From positions 620,001-684,000 of the forward strand of contig CAVPVV010000001.1 of NCBI GenBank assembly GCA_963709325.1: a stretch of 64,000 bases of DNA, in the 5' to 3' direction. The notes beneath the pieces were generated by a model. The model ran no database searches. It saw nothing but the letters and a program-made list of their open reading frames with translations, and had not been told where the DNA came from. The position numbers and the translations under genes were made by a program. Within the stretch, counting starts at the first letter, position 1; every line of letters begins with the position of its first letter. Of this stretch, positions 18,220 through 27,948 are shown piece by piece. Origin of the DNA: VFZN01 sp963709325 (lineage in GTDB: Bacteria; Acidobacteriota; Vicinamibacteria; Vicinamibacterales; UBA2999).

Positions 18220-19113
18220 ATGGCTGGTCAGGCCCGCTATCTCGATCCCGCAATCGTTGCCCGGCTGGGGACCATCGACCTGAAGGCGAAGACGATCGTC
18301 GAGGGCTTCCTCACCGGTTTGCATCGCAGCCCCTTCAAGGGGTTCAGTGTCGAGTTCGCCGAGTACCGGCAATACCTGCGCGGCGACGACCTGGCGACAC
18401 TGGACTGGAAGATCTACGCCCGCACCGATCGCCACGTCGTCAAGAAATTCGAGGAGGAGACCAACGTCGAGTGCCACATCCTGCTCGACGTCAGCCGCTC
18501 GATGGGTTACGGCTCGCACGCGGTCACCAAGATCGAATACGGATCGTACCTGGCGGGCGCGCTTGCCTACCTGATGAACCGGCAGCGCGACGCGGTCGGG
18601 CTGCTCACCTTCGACGATCGGATCCGCGAGCTGCTGCCGTGCAGCGCGCGGCCGGGCCACCTCAAGACGCTCCTGCTCGCGCTCGAACGGGTTTCGCTTG
18701 GTGTCGGCACCGACATCGCCAAGCCGCTAGCGGATCTGGTCCAGGCGATTCGCAAGCGCGGGCTGGTCGTGCTGATCTCGGACCTGCTGGACGACCCGGA
18801 TCGAATCATCGAGGGGCTCAAGCACTTCCGATACCGCGGCACCGATGTCGTCGTGTTCCAGGTGCTCGATCCGCACGAGATCTCGTTCCCGTTCGATCGC
18901 CCGGCCCGGTTTCGCGACGTCGAGAGCGACCAGGAGATCGTCGCGGTGCCGGCGGCGATTCGCGACACCTACAAGGCGCGGCTCGAGGCCATGGTCTCGA
19001 ACTTCCGGACCGTGCTCGGCCAGAACGGCATCGACTACACGCTGCTCGACACGTCGCAGCCTCTTGAAATGGCGCTGCTCGCCTACCTGCAAACGCGGCG
19101 GAGGACGCTCTAG
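18220..19113 (+). CDS. DUF58 domain-containing protein (VWA-like)
   Basis: The protein is 297 residues, soluble, and starts at ATG 18220. The DUF58 core is evident: GLHRSPFKGFSVEFAEYRQYLRGDDLATLDWKIYARTDRHVVKKFEEETN, then a VWA fold with a metal-ion-dependent adhesion site (LLDVSRSMGYG). A later GTDIAKPLADL and a parallel-strand phrase GLVVLISDLLDD complete it. DUF58 proteins are the standard partner of MoxR ATPases. It shares one base with the following BatA-like gene, so translation is coupled. A cytoplasmic adaptor role between MoxR and the membrane VWA proteins is inferred. Confidence 0.9.
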   Translation: MAGQARYLDPAIVARLGTIDLKAKTIVEGFLTGLHRSPFKGFSVEFAEYRQYLRGDDLATLDWKIYARTDRHVVKKFEEETNVECHILLDVSRSMGYGSHAVTKIEYGSYLAGALAYLMNRQRDAVGLLTFDDRIRELLPCSARPGHLKTLLLALERVSLGVGTDIAKPLADLVQAIRKRGLVVLISDLLDDPDRIIEGLKHFRYRGTDVVVFQVLDPHEISFPFDRPARFRDVESDQEIVAVPAAIRDTYKARLEAMVSNFRTVLGQNGIDYTLLDTSQPLEMALLAYLQTRRRTL

Positions 19114-21002
19114 TGGGCGGCCTGTCGTTCCTGACGCCCCTCTATCTGCTCGGGGCACTGGCGATCGCCCTCCCGATCGCGCTGCACCTGTTCCGCCGCC
19201 GAACCGATGTGGTGGTGGAGTTTCCGGCCGTGCGCCTTCTCGCGACCAGCCCGGTGGAGCAGCAGCGACGCAAGCGGTTGCGCGAGCTCATCCTGCTGGC
19301 GCTGCGGATCGGCGCGCTGGTCCTGCTTGCTGCGGCATTCGCGCGACCGTACTTTGCCGGCCGGCTCCTCGCCGCCGACGCCGCGGTCACCGTCATTGCG
19401 GTCGATCGGTCGTTCAGTTTGTCCGCGCCCGGCGTTTTCGATCGGGTACGGACACTCGCAACCGAAGCGATGGACGAGACGCCGTCCACCCACGCGCTGG
19501 CACTCGTCGCCTTCGACGAGGCCGCGGATATCGTGATTCCGCCAACCACAGACCGAGGCTCGATCGCTGGCGCGATCGCGGCGCTGGCCGCAGGCAACAA
19601 CGGCACGCAGTACGGCGCCGCGCTGGCCAGGATCGGCGAGGTCCTCGGAGCTCGGGCCGGTGATGTCGCGATCGTCACCGATCTGCAGCAGGCCGGATGG
19701 AAAGGAACGCCGCGAAGCGGGCTCCCGGACGACGTGCAGGTCCGGATCAAGCGCGTCGATACACCGGTGCGGAACCTTGCCGTGACGACCGCCGGGCGCC
19801 GGGGCGCACGCATGGAAGCGACGGTTCAGAACTACGGCCTCGAGCCGAGGAAGACAGAGGTCGTCCTGACCATCGACGGCGTCGAGAAAGCGAGGTCCAC
19901 CATTACCGTGGCGGCGCAAGCCGTCCTACCGGTCACGTTCGATACCGCGGTGCCGACCGCCGGGGCCGCCTCGGTATCGGTGCAGGACGATGGCGGCGTG
20001 CCCGCCGACGACGTGCGATACGTCGTGCTGGACCCGGCAGGGGCGACGCGAATCCTGGTGGTCGTGTCGGATCCGACCTCGACCGGCGGCGGCCTCTACG
20101 TGGAACGTGCGCTCGGGGCAGCGGAGCAGGGCCGGGCCTTTACCGTGACCGTGCTCGACGGGCGGTCTATCTCGAAATTGACCCGGGAACAGCTGAACCG
20201 CGAGCACGCGCTGATCCTCCTGGGCACACGCACGCTGGATCGTCACGGCCGCGAGCTCGTCGCCGGGTATCTGGCCGACGGCGGCTCGGCGCTGGTCACC
20301 GCCGGTCCGGATGTCGACGTGCCCGCGCTCGCGACCCTGCTTGGCGGCCCACCTGCCGTTGCCGTGGACCCCCAGGGGCTTGGCAACGACGGTGCGACAC
20401 TCGTGCTCGAAGACACGCGTCACCCCATCCTGCGTCCGTTTGCGACTCCAGGCGCGGCGCTTGGCGACGTTCCGTTCCAGCAATACCGTGGCATCGATGA
20501 GGGCGGCCGGCGTGTGCTGGCGCGGTTCTCGGGTGGTCCTGCCGCATTCGTCGAGCAGCCGCGCGCCGGCGGGCGACTTCTCCTGTTCGCGTCGGACCTC
20601 GACAATCGCTGGAACCGCTTTCCTCTGAGCCCGGCGTTCGTCCCATTCATAGTGGAAACCGCTCGCTACCTCACGGAGTCCCATCGGCAACCGCAGACGT
20701 GGGTGCTTCCCGTCGTCCCGGCGGGCGTGGCGCCGACACCAGGCGTGCACGCCGTCCCCGACAAAGCTAATGAACCCGGCCGGCGGGTCGCCGTGAACGT
20801 CAATTCGGAAGAGTCGAACCCGGCCTCGATTTCGCAGGAGGAGTTCCTGGCGGCAATCCCGCGCGTGCCACGGACGACCCAGCCGGACGTGGCTGCCGAA
20901 GCGCGCAAAACCGAGGACGATCAGCGATTGTGGCAGTGGGGACTCTTCGCCATGTTCCTGGCGCTTGCCGGCGAGGGGATGGTGGCGCGGCGGGCAACTT
21001 GA
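19113..21002 (+). CDS. BatA domain-containing membrane protein with VWA domain
   Basis: This predicts 629 residues from a GTG that overlaps the DUF58 stop by one base. The N-terminal BatA module has two transmembrane helices (TPLYLLGALAIALPIALHLF and LILLALRIGALVLLAAAFARPYF) around the typical FPAVRLL..SP segment. A VWA domain follows with a metal-site motif DRSFSLS, an Ig-like middle region, and then a GATase-like stretch (LILLGTRTLDRHGRELVAGYLADGGSALVTAGP). A third transmembrane segment (LFAMFLALAGEGMV) ends the protein. The bulk would be periplasmic. It is likely the membrane receptor of the MoxR system. The 109-base gap that follows is filled with short repeats. Confidence 0.88.
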   Translation: MGGLSFLTPLYLLGALAIALPIALHLFRRRTDVVVEFPAVRLLATSPVEQQRRKRLRELILLALRIGALVLLAAAFARPYFAGRLLAADAAVTVIAVDRSFSLSAPGVFDRVRTLATEAMDETPSTHALALVAFDEAADIVIPPTTDRGSIAGAIAALAAGNNGTQYGAALARIGEVLGARAGDVAIVTDLQQAGWKGTPRSGLPDDVQVRIKRVDTPVRNLAVTTAGRRGARMEATVQNYGLEPRKTEVVLTIDGVEKARSTITVAAQAVLPVTFDTAVPTAGAASVSVQDDGGVPADDVRYVVLDPAGATRILVVVSDPTSTGGGLYVERALGAAEQGRAFTVTVLDGRSISKLTREQLNREHALILLGTRTLDRHGRELVAGYLADGGSALVTAGPDVDVPALATLLGGPPAVAVDPQGLGNDGATLVLEDTRHPILRPFATPGAALGDVPFQQYRGIDEGGRRVLARFSGGPAAFVEQPRAGGRLLLFASDLDNRWNRFPLSPAFVPFIVETARYLTESHRQPQTWVLPVVPAGVAPTPGVHAVPDKANEPGRRVAVNVNSEESNPASISQEEFLAAIPRVPRTTQPDVAAEARKTEDDQRLWQWGLFAMFLALAGEGMVARRAT

Positions 21003-21044
21003 TGACGTAGGATCACGAGAGGGAAGGCAGCAGGCGGGAAGGAA

Positions 21045-21094
21045 AGGCACAAGGCAAAGGCAGAAGGCAGAAGGCAGAAGGCAGAAGGCAGAGA
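21045..21094 (+). repeat. AGAAGGC 7-bp tandem repeat before the DUF4175 gene
   Basis: Five near-perfect AGAAGGC units (about 21060-21094) are preceded by looser AAGGCACA/AAGGCAA units. This is the third repeat-filled gap in the same operon. Because it lies in the leader of the DUF4175 start at 21112, unit number could affect translation. Confidence 0.75.
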
Positions 21095-21111
21095 GGCACC
21101 AGGACCGCAGA

Positions 21112-24100
21112 ATGAACGGCCGTCACAACGAACTCGGGGCGGTACTCGCCGAGGTGCGGCGTCGCTGGACGCGCGACGTACGGCTGCGCGCGTGGGCGAC
21201 CGGCGCGTTCGGAGCGACGATGTTCCTGGGTGTTGGCGGGCTCACGGTCTGGCTACTGGCTTCCGAAGGGCTTCCGCTCGCCTTCGTCGTGCTGATCGTG
21301 CTCGGCGTCGTCGCCGTGACGCTCGCTGCCGCGCTTCGCCTTCCCCGGCGTCCGCCGTCAGACCTCCAACTCGCGCGCTTCATCGAGGAACGCGCCGGCG
21401 GCCTCGATGACGTGGTGGTCACGGCCGTCGAGCATGGAGACTCGAGCGCGATCACCGCGGCTGCGCTTGCCCGCCAGGCAGTCCGCGCTGTCGAGAACGT
21501 CGGCTTCGACCGCATCATCAGCCCCGAGACGCTGCGCCGTGCCGCGATTGGCGCCCTTGCCGGCACTCTCGTTCTGCTGGCCGGTTCGGCGGCGTTCGCA
21601 CCCACGGCATCGCGCGGCATCGGCGTGGCGGCGGCCTACCTGCTGCCATCTCGCCTGCTGGTCGAGGTCACCCCCGGAACCTCCAAGGTGCGCGCCGGCT
21701 CGCCCCTGACGATCACCGCCCGCGTGCACGGTCTCGACGCGGCACTGGTGCCGGAGCTGCACGTCGGCGACGGTGATGCAGCAACGGCGACGCGCATGAC
21801 GGCAAACGCCGATGGCAGCTTCGCCGTCTCGTTCGATCGCGTGCAACAGTCGTTTGCCTACTCCGTGTCGGCCGGTCCCGCTACCTCGGAGCGCTATGCG
21901 ATCGAGGTCATCCGGCCGGCAAAGGTCACTCGCATCAACCTGCGCTATCGCTATCCGGAGGCGCTCGGATTGGCAGCCCAGGTCGAGGAGAACGGCGGCG
22001 ACATCTACGGTCCGGCCGGGACCACCGTTGACCTCACCATCGTCACCGACAAGGCGGTGGCGAAGGGCGCGCTGGCGATGGGGGATGGCAGCCGGCAGGC
22101 GCTGGCAGGCGACGGGACGCAGCTGACGGCATCGATTCCGATTCGCGCCGACGGTTCCTATCGCGTGGCCCTGAACGACGTGGACGGCCTCGAGAATCCC
22201 GGCGACACCGAGTACTTCATCCGGATGCTCGACGATCGGCCGCCGGACGTTCGCGTGATGCGGCCGGGCGGCGACAAGCAGGTGACGCCGCTCGAGGAGG
22301 TGGAGATCGAGGTTCGCGCCGAAGACGACTTTGGCGTGTCGAGTCTCGACCTCGTGTTCCAGGTGCCGGGTCACAAGGACACGGTCGTGCCGTTCCCGAC
22401 CGGCCGCGCGGTGACCGCGAACGGGCGGCACCTGATTCAGCTCGAAAGTCTCGGCGTCCGACCAGGGGATTTCGTCAGCTACTATGCGCGGGCTCGCGAC
22501 GTGGGCCAGGGACGTCAGGCGGCCGAAGCCCGCAGCGACATCTTCTTCCTCGAGGTGAAGCCGTTCGAGGAGACGTTTGTCGCGGCCCAGAGCCAGTCCG
22601 CCGGCATGCAGGGCAACCCACAGCTCCAGGAACTTGCCGAAGCGCAGAAAGAGATCATCTCGGCAACCTGGAAGCTCGATGCGCGGGCGCGGCGCGGCGG
22701 TACGCGTCAGTCGTCTCAGGACATTAAGGCGGTAGGAGCGGCGCAGACCGAGCTTCGCGAGCGCGCGGCGGAAGAGGCCGGAGACGTTGCGCAGGCGCTC
22801 GCCGACCCGCGCCGCCGCCGGCTCCGTCCGGGGCAGTCGGCCCCCGGCGCCGAGGACCCGATGTCGCGCGCCGTCGAGGCGATGGGCCGCGCAGCCTCGG
22901 CGCTCGATTCGCTGAAGACGTCGGATGCGCTGCCTCACGAGATGGAGGCACTCGAACAGCTGCTCAAGGCCGATTCGGACGTCAAGCGGCGCCAGATTGC
23001 GCGCCAGCAGGGCGGAGCCGGCGGGAGCAACCGCCAGACGCCTGATCTTTCGACGCTGTTCGACCAGCAGCTGCGTCAGCAGCAGCAGACCAACTACGAG
23101 AACCCGAACGACACCGAGGCGCGTCCCGAGACCAATCCGCAGGACGATGCGTTGTCGAAGATCCGCGAGCTGGCGCGCCGCCAGGATGCATTGCAGCGGG
23201 CCCAGAAGGACCTGGCACGAAGCCGCGATCGGATGAGCGACGAAGAGCTCAAGCGTCAGCTCGAGCGGCTCACGCGCGAGCAACAGCAGCTGGCCGAGCA
23301 GGCGAATGAGCTCTCGAAGCAGTTGCAGCAGTCCCAGCGCGCGTCGTCCGAATCGGAACAGCAGCAGTCGCAATCGTCGCGCGGTCAGAGCTCGCAGAGC
23401 CGCGGCGGCCAGTCGTCTTCGCAAGGCAACGAGCAGAACAGCCAGCAGTCGTCCGGCAGCCGGCGCCTCCGCGATATCTCGGAGCAGATGCGCAACGCAA
23501 CCAGCGAGCTGCGGCGCGAGGATCCCGACCAGGCGAGCACGCGAAGCGGCCAGGCTGCCGAGCAGTTGCGGGAGCTCACGAGACAGATGGAGCGGGCGCG
23601 CCCAGAGGAACGCCGCCGGGCGATGGGCGACCTCCAGTTCGAGACGCGCCAGCTGGCCGACGCCGAACGCCGGCTGGCCGGCGAGACGGAGAAGCCGTCC
23701 GGAGCTGGCGGAGGCGACGAGGCGCGACGCCGTTTGTCAGGCGAACAGCAGCGGCTTGCCGATCGCGCGGAGCGTCTGCAGCAGGCGGCTCGTGAACTCA
23801 GCGAGCAGGCGGCGGGCCAGGGTGATCAGGGCGAGGCGGATGCCCGCCAGGCTGCCGGTCAGGTGGCGCGCGACCTGGAGCGTGAGCGGATCCCGGAGCG
23901 GATGCGGGCCACCGCTGACGCGATGCGCCAGAGCGAGAGCGCGGCGTCCCAAGGCGACAATTCCCGCGAGCTCGCCCGCGCCCTCGACCGCATCGCCGGC
24001 CAGCTTGGCCAGGCAGCGGGTACCGCGGATCGCGAGACCGAGAGGCTGTCCGATCAGTTGGCGAGAGCGGGTGAGCTTCGCGATCGGCTCGGCCAGCTGC

Positions 24101-24675
24101 AGCGCACGATCGACGAGCTGCAGCGCGAAGCGCGACCGGGCCAGCAGGGCGATCGCTCGCCGTCCGATGACAGCGCACAGCGGCCGCAGCAGGGACAGTC
24201 GCAGCAGCCGGGGCAGACGCAACAGGGGCAGTCGCAGCCAGGGGCATCGTCCGGCTCGCAGAGCCAGGAAGGAACCCCGAACGTTCAGGCCGGCGGGACC
24301 GGTCGTTCTCGCCTCAACCAGCTGCAGCGCGAGGCCGCCGATCGCATGCGGGAAGCACAGCGGCTCGCCGGCGAGCTCCAGCAGCAGAGCCCCGACATGC
24401 GCAACGGCCTGACCACCCCGGAGAACTGGTACCCGAGCCTGTCGGCGCCTGGCACCGAGGCGTTCAAGCAGGACTTCAGCAAGTGGGAGACTCTGAAGAA
24501 GGGAATGCTGACGGCGCTCGAGCGGACCGAAACGCGCCTGTCATCCCAACTCCGTGAACGCGAGTCGCGCGCGCGCCTCAACGCCGGCGGGTACGAGGGC
24601 GTGTCGAGCGACTACCAGGAGATGGTCGATCGCTACTACCAGTCGCTGGCCGCCCCGCGGAAGGCACCGCAGTAG
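21112..24675 (+). CDS. DUF4175 domain-containing giant coiled-coil membrane protein
   Basis: The protein has about 1187 residues from ATG 21112. Two transmembrane helices lie near the N-terminus (AWATGAFGATMFLGVGGLTVWLLA and LAFVVLIVLGVVAVTLAAAL) and a third at about residues 140-160. An Ig-like, beta-rich region follows to about residue 490. The C-terminal half, from about residue 500, is a long Glu/Gln/Arg/Ser-rich helical region with predicted coiled coil and low-complexity Gln/Ser tracts around 23290-23460 and 24170-24270. This is the DUF4175 layout seen beside MoxR/VWA genes. It may form the long periplasmic structural element of the complex. It is the largest gene here, and its Gln-rich tracts are prone to length change. 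Confidence 0.85.
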   Translation: MNGRHNELGAVLAEVRRRWTRDVRLRAWATGAFGATMFLGVGGLTVWLLASEGLPLAFVVLIVLGVVAVTLAAALRLPRRPPSDLQLARFIEERAGGLDDVVVTAVEHGDSSAITAAALARQAVRAVENVGFDRIISPETLRRAAIGALAGTLVLLAGSAAFAPTASRGIGVAAAYLLPSRLLVEVTPGTSKVRAGSPLTITARVHGLDAALVPELHVGDGDAATATRMTANADGSFAVSFDRVQQSFAYSVSAGPATSERYAIEVIRPAKVTRINLRYRYPEALGLAAQVEENGGDIYGPAGTTVDLTIVTDKAVAKGALAMGDGSRQALAGDGTQLTASIPIRADGSYRVALNDVDGLENPGDTEYFIRMLDDRPPDVRVMRPGGDKQVTPLEEVEIEVRAEDDFGVSSLDLVFQVPGHKDTVVPFPTGRAVTANGRHLIQLESLGVRPGDFVSYYARARDVGQGRQAAEARSDIFFLEVKPFEETFVAAQSQSAGMQGNPQLQELAEAQKEIISATWKLDARARRGGTRQSSQDIKAVGAAQTELRERAAEEAGDVAQALADPRRRRLRPGQSAPGAEDPMSRAVEAMGRAASALDSLKTSDALPHEMEALEQLLKADSDVKRRQIARQQGGAGGSNRQTPDLSTLFDQQLRQQQQTNYENPNDTEARPETNPQDDALSKIRELARRQDALQRAQKDLARSRDRMSDEELKRQLERLTREQQQLAEQANELSKQLQQSQRASSESEQQQSQSSRGQSSQSRGGQSSSQGNEQNSQQSSGSRRLRDISEQMRNATSELRREDPDQASTRSGQAAEQLRELTRQMERARPEERRRAMGDLQFETRQLADAERRLAGETEKPSGAGGGDEARRRLSGEQQRLADRAERLQQAARELSEQAAGQGDQGEADARQAAGQVARDLERERIPERMRATADAMRQSESAASQGDNSRELARALDRIAGQLGQAAGTADRETERLSDQLARAGELRDRLGQLQRTIDELQREARPGQQGDRSPSDDSAQRPQQGQSQQPGQTQQGQSQPGASSGSQSQEGTPNVQAGGTGRSRLNQLQREAADRMREAQRLAGELQQQSPDMRNGLTTPENWYPSLSAPGTEAFKQDFSKWETLKKGMLTALERTETRLSSQLRERESRARLNAGGYEGVSSDYQEMVDRYYQSLAAPRKAPQ

Positions 24676-24690
24676 GCGAGGGGCGCCGCG

Positions 24691-26904
24691 ATGCGATTTG
24701 CCGTTGCCTTGCCGTGGTGGGGCTACCTCCTGGCATTCGGGCTTGCCGCGCTACTGGCCTGGATCGCCTACGCGAGAGTTCCCGCGGCGCTCACGCGCCG
24801 GCAACGCGCGCTCCTGACCACGCTCCGCGGCCTCGCGCTGATGGCGATTGTCACGGCCCTGCTGCGTCCGGTGGCGACTGCTCCTTCGAGCGATCCAAGC
24901 CGCCGGTTGGTGCCGATTCTCGTCGATATCTCGCGCAGCATGGGCGTCACCGACGAGGACGGCGAGACGCGCCTGGCACGCGCCCGCGCTGTCGCGGACG
25001 ACCTCACTCGGCAACTGGGCACGTCCTATCGCACCGAGATTCTCACCTTTGGTGACGCCGTGGCCCGCGCCGGAGCCGACGAGCTCAAGGCGACGGCGCG
25101 GCGCAGCGACATGACCGCGGCCGTCGAGGAAACGCTCGATCGGTATCGTCACGACGCGGTCGCGGGGATCGTCGTGTTGTCCGACGGAGGAGATACATCG
25201 GGGCGGTCCCTCGACGCGGGTCGGGCCACGAACGCCCGGGTGTTTCCGATCGGCATCGGTTCCGGCGCGCTGCGGGATCGTGCCGTCGTCAACCTGACCG
25301 CGGGCGAAGCGGTGCTTCCGGGGGCGGCGATTGATCTCAGCGTGACGGCAGTCAGCCGGGGATTCGGGAACGCGCCGCTCGACGTCCGGTTGAGCGTCAA
25401 CGGGCGTCCCGCGGAAGTCCGCCGCGTGGCGCCGGCCACGGACGGCGCTCCGGTTCACCAGGTGTTCACCGTGTCACCGCCGGCGGATCAGCCGACGGTG
25501 TACACCGTGGACGTCGGCGCTGGCGGCGACGAGATCTCGGCCGACAACAACCGGCGAAGCGTCCTCGTTCCGCCGCAGGTCGCGCGCCGGCGCCTGCTCA
25601 TCGTCGAAGGCGCGCCGGGTTTCGAGCACACGTTTCTGAAGCGGGCGCTCGCCGCCGACGGAGGCCTTGACGTCGACTCGGTGGTTCGAAAAGGGCAGAA
25701 CGACGACGGGCAGCCGACGTTCTTCGTCCAGGCTGGCGAGAGCCGCGCCGCGGCGCTGGCGAACGGCTACCCGAACACCTCCGATGCGCTCTTCCAGTAC
25801 GACGCGATCGTGTTCGGCAACGTCGAAGCCGACTTCTTCACGCGACCGCAGCTGGATTTGACATCGCGGTTCGTTGCCGAGCGTGGCGGCGGGCTCATGG
25901 TGCTGGGCGGCCGATCGTTCGAGCGGCAGGGACTGACCGGCACGCCGTTGGCCGAGGCGCTGCCGGTCGATCTGACCGACCGCCGCAATCCGACGGCGCG
26001 CGTGCCCGACGGCGGTGAGGGCCAATCGGTGAACGCGCCGGCCGTGACGGTCGACGGCGCTCTTCACCCGGCGACGCGGCTCGCGTCATCCAGCGAAGCC
26101 AGCCGCAAACTGTGGCGATCGCTGCCGCCGCTCGCATCGGTGTCGCTGATGGGCGGGCCGCGACCGGGCGCGCAGGTCCTCGCGGTCACCGCGAGCCCGG
26201 GTGGCGAGGCGCATCCCCTGATCGCGGTCCAGCGATACGGCCAGGGGCGCACGATGGTGTTCGCCGGCGAAGCGTCGTGGCGCTGGCGGATGCTGCGGCC
26301 TTCAACCGACACCGCCTACGACACGATCTGGCGCCAGCTGGTGCGGTGGCTGGCGGCGCCGTCTCCTGGTCCGGTCGCGCTGCCAGCTATGGCGGTGGCG
26401 AGCCCGGGAGATGTCGAGCCCATTGCCGTGATGGTGCGCAATCGGCGCTTCGAGCCGGTACCGGACGCGACCGTCTCGTTGCGGGTTACGGACCCGGACG
26501 GGGCGACTCGCGCGGTCGAGCCGACGCTGCAGGACCCGCGCGCTGGCCGCTACCTCATCCCGTTCCGGTTCGATCACGGCGGTGTCTACCGCGTCGACGC
26601 GGACGCACGCAGCGGCGAGACCTCGCTTGGGACCGCCACTCGTTATGTGCTGGTCGGGGGTATCGATGTCGAGATGGCGGATCTCGCGCTGAACGAACCG
26701 GTGCTGCAGCGATTGGCGGCGGCGACAGGCGGGCGCTACCTGCAGGCGAGCGAGACCGCTGAGCTCCGCGGCCTGCTCCGCGTCGGCGAGGCGGATCCCG
26801 CCACCGAGATGAAAGACCTCTGGCACAACGCGTGGACGCTGCTCGGTATCATGGGATTACTGGCCGCCGAGTGGGTGGTACGGCGCCGGGTCGGGCTGGC
26901 CTGA
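24691..26904 (+). CDS. Membrane VWA domain protein with GATase-like domain
   Basis: The protein is 737 residues. The N-terminus has two transmembrane helices (WWGYLLAFGLAALLAWIAYA and ALLTTLRGLALMAIVTALL). A VWA domain follows with metal-site DISRSMG and the later GIVVLSDGGDTSG. Next come an Ig-like domain and a glutamine-amidotransferase-like fold (RRLLIVEGAPGFEHTFLKRAL; YDAIVFGNVEADFF; GGGLMVLGGRSF), then a further beta domain. A final transmembrane helix is near the C-terminus (AWTLLGIMGLLAAEWVV). The amidotransferase-like fold lacks an evident nucleophile. It is 15 bases after the DUF4175 gene and is a second VWA partner for the MoxR ATPase, with the extracytoplasmic part flanked by membrane anchors. 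Confidence 0.87.
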   Translation: MRFAVALPWWGYLLAFGLAALLAWIAYARVPAALTRRQRALLTTLRGLALMAIVTALLRPVATAPSSDPSRRLVPILVDISRSMGVTDEDGETRLARARAVADDLTRQLGTSYRTEILTFGDAVARAGADELKATARRSDMTAAVEETLDRYRHDAVAGIVVLSDGGDTSGRSLDAGRATNARVFPIGIGSGALRDRAVVNLTAGEAVLPGAAIDLSVTAVSRGFGNAPLDVRLSVNGRPAEVRRVAPATDGAPVHQVFTVSPPADQPTVYTVDVGAGGDEISADNNRRSVLVPPQVARRRLLIVEGAPGFEHTFLKRALAADGGLDVDSVVRKGQNDDGQPTFFVQAGESRAAALANGYPNTSDALFQYDAIVFGNVEADFFTRPQLDLTSRFVAERGGGLMVLGGRSFERQGLTGTPLAEALPVDLTDRRNPTARVPDGGEGQSVNAPAVTVDGALHPATRLASSSEASRKLWRSLPPLASVSLMGGPRPGAQVLAVTASPGGEAHPLIAVQRYGQGRTMVFAGEASWRWRMLRPSTDTAYDTIWRQLVRWLAAPSPGPVALPAMAVASPGDVEPIAVMVRNRRFEPVPDATVSLRVTDPDGATRAVEPTLQDPRAGRYLIPFRFDHGGVYRVDADARSGETSLGTATRYVLVGGIDVEMADLALNEPVLQRLAAATGGRYLQASETAELRGLLRVGEADPATEMKDLWHNAWTLLGIMGLLAAEWVVRRRVGLA

Positions 26905-26928
26905 CCTGACACGGATGGAGACTGAACG

Positions 26929-27895
26929 ATGACGCGTGCGTGGACGGCGCTCGTTCCGATGCTTGCCCTGCTGCTGGCGCCGCACGCGGCCTCGGCCGAG
27001 ACGCGCTTCGCCCTGATCGTGTCGGGGGCTTCGGGCGGCGAGAAGTACGCGGAGCAGATGAAGCAGTGGCGCGCGTCGCTGCAAACCACGCTCGTCAATC
27101 GCTACGGCTTTGACGAGAAGAACGTTCGGGTGCTGACCGACGAGTCGGTGGCCGGCGGGACCACCGGGTCGGCGGCCAACGTCAAGGCGGCCCTGAGCGA
27201 GATTCGTAAAGTGGCGACCAAGGACGACCTGCTCCTGGTCGTGTTGCTCGGCCACGGCACGTTCGACGGCGAGACCGCCAAGTTCAACCTGGTGGGACCG
27301 GATCTCGACCGCGGCCGAGTGGAACCAGATGTTCTCGGCAGTCCCAGCGCGGCTCGTCTTCGTCAACACCACCGAGGCGAGCTTTCCGTTTCTCGAGGCG
27401 CTCAAGGCCAAGGGTCGCGTCGTCATCACCGCCACGAATTCGGCGGCGCAGAAGTACGCGACGGTGTTTCCCGAGTACTTCATCAAGGCGCTGTCGGAAG
27501 CGTCCACCGATCTCGACAAGAACGGTCGCACGTCGATCCTCGAGGTGTTCGAGGCCACGAGCCTCGCGGTCAAGCAGTACTACGAGCAACGCGGCCAGTT
27601 GAGCACCGAGCGGGCGCTGATTGACGACAACGGGGACGGGCAGGGACGCGAGCAGGGCGGCGAGGGCGCCGACGGCGGCTTCGCGCGGTTGTGGAGCCTC
27701 GATGCCGAGCCTGTCGCGGCGACGAACGATCCGGAACTGGCGACGCTGCTCAAGCAGCAGCGGACCCTCGAGGCGCAGGCCGAGGAGCTGAAGTTGAAGA
27801 AGGGCGATATGCCCCCGGCCGACTGGCAGGCCGCCTACGAGAAGCTGATGCTCGAGCTCGCGCGCGTCTCGCAGGAGATCCGTAAGAAGAGCTGA
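26929..27895 (+). pseudogene. Exported caspase/legumain-like protein, frame broken once, catalytic Cys absent
   Basis: Two overlapping frames make one product of about 321 residues. A signal peptide (VPMLALLLAPHAASA) precedes a caspase-fold core: RFALIVSGASGGEKYAEQM, then LLLVVLLGHGTFDG with the expected catalytic His. Next comes ARLVFVNTTEASFPFLEAL, where family proteases carry the nucleophilic Cys but this protein has Thr/Glu/Ser, and then GRVVITATNSAAQKYATVFPEYF. The frame changes at 27309-27310; dropping one C joins GPDLD to AAEWNQMFSAVPARL. A charged helical tail ends the protein. It is the last gene of the MoxR operon. Even if the break is a sequence error, it looks like a non-catalytic homologue. 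Confidence 0.75.
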
Positions 27896-27948
27896 TTCAC
27901 ACGTCAGCGCAGATCCCGATCCGCTTCGAGACGCGCGTAGCCGCTCGC

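Noticed and set aside
21358..23424. 688-codon antisense frame over the DUF4175 gene
   Set aside because: Arg/Leu/Val-rich shadow without motifs. The sense frame encodes a coherent membrane/coiled-coil protein.
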